Origin: an uncultured bacterium
Lineage (GTDB): Bacteria > Bipolaricaulota > Bipolaricaulia > UBA7950 > UBA9294
Length of the DNA: 39,530 bases
Direction of reading: 5' to 3'
Assembly (NCBI GenBank): GCA_903857865.1
Contig: CAIOGO010000003.1
Coordinates: forward strand, 1-39,530
In this document: piece after piece, positions 35,247 to 39,530 of the stretch
Layout of the letters: each line of letters begins with the position of its first letter
How positions within the stretch are numbered: position 1 is the stretch's first letter
Program-made: the position numbers and the translations under genes
Notes under the pieces: model-generated
What the model was told of the DNA's origin: nothing
Seen by the model: only the letters and a program-made list of their open reading frames with translations
Database searches by the model: none

Positions 35247-36318
35247 GAGCGCGCCGGGCGCGAAGCGCGCGATCCTCGACGCGCCACTCGGCGAAGCGCG
35301 GATCTGCCGTTCCCAGCGGCTTGGCGGCCATCGTACGTCGCGCGCCGTCGACGACGGTCTCCATCTCGATCGGCGCGTCCCCCTCGTGATCGCAGTAGCG
35401 AGCCACAAGAGAGGCCGCGACGTGCAGCTCCTCCTCCGTCGGGTCCCCTTCGACAAGCGCCGAGGGTCCCATCACTTCGGGCGACGGCATCACGAGGATG
35501 CGGCCCGCCGCGAAGCCGGCCAGAAGCTCGTTCTCCCCCTCGTCTCGGCCGACGACGATCTTCACGCGCTCGGAGAGGCGAAAGTGGCGTCCGATGCAGA
35601 GAATGGAGAACTCGTCCCTCCCCACGGAGTCCTTCCCAAGGTGGGCGAAGGCGTCGAACACGCGAGCCGCATACGCCTTCTCCGTGAGCAAGCAGCCGCC
35701 GGCCGGCTGCGGGAAGTCCCGGATGCCGAACTTGGCCGCGAGAGCGAGTTGGGCTTCCCGTCCGCGGCCGCGAAGCGACAGGAGGTCCTCGTGTCGCAGC
35801 CAACCTTCTCGCACGGGGAGCGTTTCCGGTAGGAGGTTTGCCGACAGCGGGCGCACCAGCCGGTCTCCGAGCCCACTCTCCTCGGCAACGTCCCGAAGAG
35901 CGCCGTAGTGCTGTGACTTCGGCCGTTGGCCGAGAACCTCGCCGGTGACGACGAAGTCCGCGCCCTCCTCCTCCATAACGCGCTTGCCAACGCGAAGCAT
36001 GAAGATGTGACAGTCGACGCAGGGGTTGACGGCCGAGCCGTACCCATGCTTCGGGTGGCGGACGACGTCGAGGTGCTCCTCCGAGGTGTCCACGATGCGA
36101 AGCGGTAGGCCAACTCGGGCGGCGGCCCCCCGGATCTTGCGGCGTGCACCCTCGCCGCCGCTCCACAGGTGCTGGACGTGGAGGAGCGTGACGTCGACGC
36201 CAAGTCGCTGCACGAGGACCGCGGCCAGAATGCTGTCCAGGCCGCCAGAGAACAGGGCGATGGCCTTCTTCCCTCCGGGCGAGGGGGTCGTTTCATCCGC
36301 GTGCTGGGAGTTCTTCAC
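35236..36318 (-). CDS. PP-loop ATPase, tRNA-thiolation-like
   Basis: 360 residues from a GTG at 36318 (start uncertain; GAAGGA lies about 12 bases upstream). IALFSGGLDSILAA is the PP-loop (residues 24-29 SGGLDS). HPKHGYGSAVNPCVDCHIFML has a CxxC pair (100-103). VVTGEVLGQRPKSQHY, RPLSANLLPETLP and FPQPAGGCLLTEKAYAARV follow in the order known for the MnmA/ThiI-like family often labelled tRNA 2-thiouridylase or DUF814-linked. About 255-300 (HFRLSERVKIVVGRDEGEN) is the NFACT-R-like tail. Likely a sulfur-transfer enzyme on tRNA; substrate base unknown. Divergent from htrA. Confidence 0.75.
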   Translation of the reverse strand: MKNSQHADETTPSPGGKKAIALFSGGLDSILAAVLVQRLGVDVTLLHVQHLWSGGEGARRKIRGAAARVGLPLRIVDTSEEHLDVVRHPKHGYGSAVNPCVDCHIFMLRVGKRVMEEEGADFVVTGEVLGQRPKSQHYGALRDVAEESGLGDRLVRPLSANLLPETLPVREGWLRHEDLLSLRGRGREAQLALAAKFGIRDFPQPAGGCLLTEKAYAARVFDAFAHLGKDSVGRDEFSILCIGRHFRLSERVKIVVGRDEGENELLAGFAAGRILVMPSPEVMGPSALVEGDPTEEELHVAASLVARYCDHEGDAPIEMETVVDGARRTMAAKPLGTADPRFAEWRVEDRALRARRAPTQ

Positions 36319-36388
36319 ATCCGGTTCACATCCTTCGCCGACGATGGTAGCGCAATCAGAGAATACGGACACAAGAGGAGGACCTATC

Positions 36389-37882
36389 ATGCGCAAAATC
36401 ACACTCGTAGGGCTGCTCGTTCTTGTCCTCGTCGGCGCTGGACTGACAATCGCCTGGGTGCGCTCGCCCGGTTCGTTCGTGCGGGCGACAGGCGTTGCCG
36501 CCGTCGCACAGAGCGGCGACCTAAACCAGGCGATTACGGACTCCGGGCAGAATGCCGTGAAGCAAGCCATTGCCGCGGTCGGGCCGGCCGTGGTGCGCGT
36601 TGACGTGACGCTGGCCGCGAGCGGTTCGGTCTCCGATCTTCTGAATGATCCCCTCTTCCGGCAGTTCTTCGGCACGCCGTCGCCGAATCAAGGCCAGCGC
36701 GAGATGCAGGCCGTCGGGTCCGGGTTCGTGATCTCGTACGGGGTGGACAAGTACGTTCTGACGAACGCCCACGTCGTCGCGGACGCGGACTCGATCAAGG
36801 TCGTTGACCCCGCCGGCACGACGTGGAATGCCGAGGTCGTCGGAGCCGATGACGTTGTGGATGTGGCCGTCCTCCGCGTGGTGGGCGACACCTCCTCGCT
36901 GTCGAGCGCGGCGCTCGGCGATTCCGACACCGTGGAGATGGGAGACTGGGCGATTGCCATCGGCAACCCGCTCGGACTTTCGTACACCGTCACGCTCGGG
37001 ATCGTGAGCGCAATCGGCCGCGACATGCGGAAGCCCGACGGCGCCGGGACGTTCTACAACCTCATTCAGACCGACGCGGCCATCAACCCTGGCAACAGCG
37101 GCGGGCCGCTCGTCAACTCGCGCGGCGAGGTCATCGGCATCAACACCATGATCACTCGCTCTACGGGGAGCGGAGTCACGATCGAGGGCATCAATTTCGC
37201 CATTCCCATCAATAGCGTGAAGAGCGTGCTCGGCCAGTTGATTGAGAGTGGGAAGGTGACGCGCGGTTGGCTCGGAGTCGGGATCGGCGACGTGACGGCC
37301 GCGAGCGCCGAGGCGACGGGCATCGACCCGAACCTGAAGGGAGCGCTTGTCACTCGAGTCTTCCCCGGCGACCCGGCCGATGTGGCGGGGATCCAGCTTG
37401 CCGACGTCATTGTCCGCATTGGCGACACCGCGGTCGCGTCGGCTGAAGACGTGTCGCTCGCCGTCGGGGGGCTCGCCGTGGGCAGGACGGTCGAGATCGA
37501 GCTCGTGCGCGACGGGGAGACCCTCGTTGTGGAGGCGACCCTCGGCGAACGGCCGAGCGAGGCCGACCTGGCCGACTACACAGGCAAGACGACGGACGCT
37601 GCCAGTGCGGCGCCGTTCGGAATCACGGTAGGCCCGATCACGGAGGTTGTGGCCACTCACCTGGGATTGAACTCCACGGAGGGCGTAGTGATAATGGAGA
37701 TTGCCAGCGGCAGTCGTGCCGAACGGGCCGGCCTCACCCCCGGCGATGTAGTTCTCGGGGTGAATCGGAAGGCCGTCGAGTCGGTGGACGCGTGGAACGC
37801 GGCCATCGCCTCGATCGGGACGGATGGGCAGATCACGCTCACCGTGTTCCGTGCCGGACGTTTGGGCTTCGTGGCGCTGTAG
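36389..37882 (+). CDS. HtrA/DegP-type serine protease with two PDZ domains
   Basis: 497 residues. The ATG at 36389 follows GAGGAGG and starts a single N-terminal membrane or signal helix (VGLLVLVLVGAGLTIAW), so longer frames are rejected. The trypsin-like core has the triad His128 (LTNAHVV), Asp158 (DVVDVAVLRV) and Ser237 (NPGNSGGPL). PDZ1 is about 300-385 (GWLGVGIGDVT, FPGDPADVAGIQLADVIVRI), PDZ2 about 405-490 (GVVIMEIASGSRAERAGLTPGD). Periplasmic quality-control protease/chaperone; fits a diderm with several barrels. Confidence 0.92.
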   Translation: MRKITLVGLLVLVLVGAGLTIAWVRSPGSFVRATGVAAVAQSGDLNQAITDSGQNAVKQAIAAVGPAVVRVDVTLAASGSVSDLLNDPLFRQFFGTPSPNQGQREMQAVGSGFVISYGVDKYVLTNAHVVADADSIKVVDPAGTTWNAEVVGADDVVDVAVLRVVGDTSSLSSAALGDSDTVEMGDWAIAIGNPLGLSYTVTLGIVSAIGRDMRKPDGAGTFYNLIQTDAAINPGNSGGPLVNSRGEVIGINTMITRSTGSGVTIEGINFAIPINSVKSVLGQLIESGKVTRGWLGVGIGDVTAASAEATGIDPNLKGALVTRVFPGDPADVAGIQLADVIVRIGDTAVASAEDVSLAVGGLAVGRTVEIELVRDGETLVVEATLGERPSEADLADYTGKTTDAASAAPFGITVGPITEVVATHLGLNSTEGVVIMEIASGSRAERAGLTPGDVVLGVNRKAVESVDAWNAAIASIGTDGQITLTVFRAGRLGFVAL

Positions 37883-37934
37883 CGAGGTGAGACCCTGACG
37901 GCGTCTTTTTGGACGTGGACGCGGTCGGGGAAGA

Positions 37935-38009
37935 CGGAGAGTAGCGCAGCCTGGTTAGCGCGCAGCGTTCGGGACGCTGAGGCCGCCGGTTCGAATCCGG
38001 CCTCTCCGA
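37935..38009 (+). tRNA. tRNA-Pro(CGG)
   Basis: Acceptor CGGAGAG/CTCTCCG, D-stem GCGC/GCGC, anticodon stem CAGCG/CGCTG with loop TTCGGGA (anticodon CGG), T-arm GCCGG-TTCGAAT-CCGGC. CCA is not encoded. Confidence 0.95.
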
Positions 38010-38019
38010 TTCGGTAGGT

Positions 38020-38090
38020 GCGGGAGTAGCTCAATGGTAGAGCACTGGCCTTCCAAGCCGGTAATGCGGGTTCGATCCCCGTCTCTCGCT
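38020..38090 (+). tRNA. tRNA-Gly(TCC)
   Basis: Acceptor GCGGGAG/CTCTCGC (G-U pair), anticodon loop CTTCCAA (anticodon TCC) on CTGGC/GCCGG, T-loop TTCGATC, discriminator T. CCA is not encoded. It lies 10 bases after tRNA-Pro. Confidence 0.95.
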
Positions 38091-38126
38091 CCCGAAGCCC
38101 GGATTGACCTGAGACGATGCAGAGCG

Positions 38127-38401
38127 GGCCAGGAGATGAGAGAGGAGTTCGCGTAGCGAACTCCCTAGCGATGCCGAAGCATCGCCAGCGACGGGAGATG
38201 GAACAGGAGTTCTGCAGCGAACCAGGCGGCAGAACTCCCTAGCGATGCCGCAGCATCGCCAGCGGGCCGAAGATGGACGGGCGTCTTGCGTGTGCACGAA
38301 GCAGGATGCCGGAGCGAGGGAAGGTTTGCCTGGAGTTTCGCAGCGGCCAAGCCGGCGAAACTCCCTAGCTGCGCCGGCAACGACGCCGCGCTGCTGCGCA
38401 G
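38127..38401 (+). repeat. Paired-hairpin repeats A, B and C between tRNA-Gly and tRNA-Arg
   Basis: Each unit is hairpin 1, then CTAG, then hairpin 2. A: GGAGTTCGC-GTA-GCGAACTCC (38144-38164), CTAG, CGATGC-CGAA-GCATCG (38169-38184). B: GGAGTTCTGC/GCAGAACTCC (38206-38238), CTAG, CGATGC-CGCA-GCATCG (38243-38258). C: GGAGTTTCGC/GCGAAACTCC (38332-38364), CTAG, CTGCGC/GCGCAG (38369-38401). The stems differ by paired changes that keep pairing. A and B are preceded by GAGATG-type leaders and followed by CCAGCG. Confidence 0.8.
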
Positions 38402-38404
38402 CCT

Positions 38405-38477
38405 GCGCCCGTAGCTCAGGGGACAGAGCAACGGCCTTCTAAGCCGTTGGTCGGAGGTTCGAATCCTCCCGGGCGTG
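38405..38477 (+). tRNA. tRNA-Arg(TCT)
   Basis: Acceptor GCGCCCG/CGGGCGT, anticodon stem ACGGC/GCCGT with loop CTTCTAA (anticodon TCT), T-arm GGAGG-TTCGAAT-CCTCC. It starts three bases after hairpin 2 of repeat C. CCA is not encoded. Confidence 0.95.
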
Positions 38478-38488
38478 CGAGATGAAAT

Positions 38489-38565
38489 GGGGAGCGTGGC
38501 GCAATGGCTAGCGCACTGGGTTGTGGTCCCAGGGGTTGCGGGTTCGAGCCCCGTCGCTCCTCCCA
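38489..38565 (+). tRNA. tRNA-His(GTG)
   Basis: Anticodon stem CTGGG/CCCAG with loop TTGTGGT (anticodon GTG). Acceptor GGGAGCG/CGCTCCT, with the extra G at 38489 facing C73 at 38562, the identity pair of tRNA-His. CCA (38563-38565) is encoded, unlike the other four tRNAs here. Confidence 0.95.
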
Positions 38566-38573
38566 GAAGCTGA

Positions 38574-38600
38574 ACGAGGCCCCTCGGGGGCTTCGTCCTT
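38574..38600 (+). terminator. Probable terminator after tRNA-His
   Basis: ACGAGGCCCC (38574-38583) pairs with GGGGCTTCGT (38587-38596), one G-U pair, loop TCG, followed by CCTT. The CCCCTCGGGG core matches the terminator at 2699. The T-tract is short. Confidence 0.6.
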
Positions 38601-38634
38601 GTGACGTACGTCACACAATGTGATGCACATCACA
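38600..38634. promoter_or_regulatory. Two tandem CRP/FNR-type palindromes
   Basis: TGTGACGTACGTCACA (38600-38615) and TGTGATGCACATCACA (38619-38634) both fit TGTGA-N6-TCACA exactly; centres are 19 bases apart. No protein gene follows; the nearest downstream gene is tRNA-Arg(TCG) at 38887. Confidence 0.65.
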
Positions 38635-38654
38635 GAAGATCCCGAGCGGTCTTG

Positions 38655-38883
38655 CCGAGTGGGAGATGGGAAAGCGGGGTTCCGTAGTCGAAGACGAGCG
38701 GAACTCCCCAGCGGCGCGAAGCGCCGCCACTCCCTGGCGATGCGAAGACAAACGATTCTGGAGCCTCGCAATGGTCAAGCCGGCGAGACTCCCTAGCAAC
38801 GAGAAGATGGACCAGGAGTTCTACAGCGGGTCAAACCGGTAGAACTCCCTAGCCGAACGGCTACGTACGCCGCAGCCGTTCGG
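38655..38883 (+). repeat. Paired-hairpin repeats D, E and F before tRNA-Arg(TCG)
   Basis: D: GGGTTCCG with CGGAACTCC (38677-38707), CCAG, CGGCGC-GAA-GCGCCG (38712-38726). E: GGAGCCTCGC with GCGAGACTCC (38760-38792, one mismatch), CTAG, no second hairpin. F: GGAGTTCTAC/GTAGAACTCC (38815-38848), CTAG, CCGAACGGCT/AGCCGTTCGG (38853-38883). Leaders resemble GAGATGG or AGATGGACCA. F ends three bases before the tRNA. Confidence 0.8.
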
Positions 38884-38886
38884 CCG

Positions 38887-38960
38887 GCGCCCGTAGCTCA
38901 ACTGGATAGAGCATCGGCCTTCGGAGCCGGGGGTTGGGGGTTCAAATCCCTCCGGGCGTA
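38887..38960 (+). tRNA. tRNA-Arg(TCG)
   Basis: Acceptor GCGCCCG/CGGGCGT, anticodon loop CTTCGGA (anticodon TCG) on TCGGC/GCCGG, T-loop TTCAAAT on GGGGG/TCCCT-type pairing, discriminator A. Its last 19 bases are repeated at 39197-39215, and its 3' end forms part of an inverted repeat with 38991-39011. Confidence 0.93.
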
Positions 38961-39011
38961 GAAGTGAGAAGGGAAGGCTATTTCGTCCATCTTCTCACTT
39001 CTACGCCCGGA
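38951..39011 (+). repeat. 21-base inverted repeat including the tRNA-Arg 3' end
   Basis: Bases 38951-38971 (starting TCCGGGCGTAGAAGTG) are exactly reverse-complementary to 38991-39011 (ending CACTTCTACGCCCGGA), loop 19 bases. The left arm begins inside the tRNA acceptor strand, so a longer transcript could hide the tRNA 3' end in this hairpin. Confidence 0.85.
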
Positions 39012-39020
39012 GAATGCTGA

Positions 39021-39215
39021 CTCCCTGAGTTTGCCTCTCGAAGAGCCAGCAAACTCGCCAAGCCGTCCTCCAGCGGCCGTAGAGGAGGACGGCCGGGTTC
39101 GTAAATCCCTCCGGTACTCTGTAGGAAGATGCTCCTGAAACGCCCGAGTTCGCGAAGCGAACTCGCTAAGCCGCGCCGCAGCGCGGCCTGGGGTCGTCAA
39201 ATCCCTCCGGGCGTA
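39021..39215 (+). repeat. Paired-hairpin repeats G and H with tRNA-Arg tail copies
   Basis: G: GAGTTTGC/GCAAACTC (39027-39056), GCCAAG, CCGTCCTC/GAGGACGG (39063-39092), then a tail fragment AAATCCCTCCGG (39103-39114). H: CGAGTTCGC-GAA-GCGAACTCG (39145-39165), CTAAG, CCGCGC-CGCA-GCGCGG (39171-39186), then TCAAATCCCTCCGGGCGTA (39197-39215), identical to the end of tRNA-Arg(TCG). No 5' half of a tRNA is present in either. Confidence 0.75.
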
Positions 39216-39366
39216 TGGATGGCCCTACGGAAGGGCCTTCCGTCGACAGACTGTACGGGACCGCTTGGTTCCCCCGCATTCGGAGCGAAGCCGGCAGCGC
39301 AGATCCCGCGGTCGAGGTTCGAGTCCTCTAGACTCCAAAGCGCCGTTCGGCATCAAGACTCTAGAT
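39216..39366. other. tRNA-array tail, no gene seen
   Basis: Contains a palindrome ACGGAAGG-G-CCTTCCGT (39227-39243) and a T-arm-like piece GAGGTTCGAGTCCTC followed by TAGACTCCA (about 39314-39337) with no matching 5' half. Probably another decayed tRNA end. Confidence 0.4.
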
Positions 39367-39530
39367 TGTCCAGTTTCACAGTAGTGTTTACAGTCGGCGA
39401 CGGCTGAGGGTTGGGAGAAGAGAGAGAGTCACCGAAGCAACATTCTCAGGAATCCGCCAAGAGACCTGGGAGGTAGCCCGATGACTCTCGAGGACAAGGT
39501 ACACGCTTTCCGTCTGCACGTCTTGCGTCG
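39367..39530 (+). mobile_element. Left end of an IS481-like insertion sequence (runs off the window)
   Basis: A terminus-like stretch TGTCCAGTTTCACAGTAGTG followed by TTTACA (39367-39392) resembles IS481-family ends as I recall them, which begin TGTCC and carry a nearby GTTTACA. A transposase-like start codon follows about 110 bases later. The right end lies outside. Confidence 0.45.
39481..39530 (+). CDS. Transposase, N-terminal fragment (IS481-like)
   Basis: ATG at 39481 after GGGAGGT. The only visible residues are MTLEDKVHAFRLHVLRR, which fits the start of IS481-type transposases (an N-terminal helix-turn-helix preceded by a basic helix, usually continuing AxELGNVSxAC). Truncated by the window edge, so the call rests on 17 residues. 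Confidence 0.45.
   Translation, partial: MTLEDKVHAFRLHVLR

Noticed and set aside
38245-39200. Small open frames across the tRNA cluster
   Set aside because: They cross tRNA genes and hairpins and have no ribosome sites or motifs.
38127-39215. CRISPR array
   Set aside because: Units differ in length and stem sequence, spacing is irregular, they are palindromic themselves and there are no cas genes.
39295-39337. tmRNA 3' end or an intact tRNA
   Set aside because: The T-arm-like piece has no pairing 5' acceptor strand and no tag-peptide frame upstream.

Overview
The window is high-GC DNA from a free-living, probably anaerobic, diderm bacterium. Evidence for an outer membrane: three predicted beta-barrel proteins with a C-terminal aromatic residue (1351-2649, 10790-12913, 29715-30173), a short SLH / coiled-coil / C-terminal-membrane-anchor protein next to the first (363-938), and a DegP-type protease. 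A tungsten/molybdenum AOR-type oxidoreductase, an adenine deaminase, a TGS-uridine-kinase-like protein and an S55 (SpoIVB-type) protein point to a deep-branching anaerobe. My best guess, from recall and not from any search, is Candidatus Bipolaricaulota (Acetothermia, former OP1) or a neighbour.

Layout. 1-2.7 kb: 3' end of rnhB, then an SLH protein and an outer-membrane barrel, each with its own strong sigma70-type promoter. 2.7-3.5 kb: no gene seen. 3.5-10.3 kb (minus): a secreted-protein locus with a small secreted protein, a 1694-residue subtilisin-like protease carrying PKD, CARDB, DUF4384-like and PEGA modules, and a separate PKD protein. 10.8-12.9 kb (plus): a large predicted barrel, apparently from a leaderless mRNA. 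12.9-15.4 kb (minus): a probable damage-response operon (small DUF6504-like protein, DNA polymerase IV, DUF72) behind a perfect palindromic operator. 15.4-22.7 kb (minus): a tightly packed row with STAS-wHTH and STAS-ATPase signalling genes, xthA, a Nif3-like protein, a TGS-nucleoside kinase, an AcuC-like deacetylase and a transglutaminase-like lipoprotein. 22.8-26.1 kb (plus): S55 protein and murF. 26.1-32.1 kb (minus): adenine deaminase, murE, a membrane-anchored methyltransferase, a small barrel and gyrB, mostly with overlapping starts and stops. 32.2-34.4 kb: AOR. 34.6-37.9 kb: folE, a PP-loop thiolase-like ATPase and htrA. 37.9-39.3 kb: five tRNA genes (Pro, Gly, Arg, His, Arg) separated by structured palindromic repeats, then tRNA-Arg tail copies. 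39.37 kb to the edge: left end of an IS481-like element.

The most unusual things are non-coding. (1) A family of paired hairpins joined by CTAG, with compensatory base changes, fills the spacers of the tRNA cluster; related hairpins lie inside the coding sequence of the STAS-ATPase gene. (2) The last codons of xthA and folE are echoed two more times after the stop, with differences almost only at third codon positions; folE also has an echo of its start. (3) A 10-bp perfect inverted repeat covers the promoter of the polymerase IV operon. (4) Three CRP/FNR-type palindromes occur, one beside the -35 of the barrel promoter and two in tandem with no obvious target. (5) A small secreted protein, cotranscribed with the protease, ends in a motif matching the end of that protease's own prodomain.
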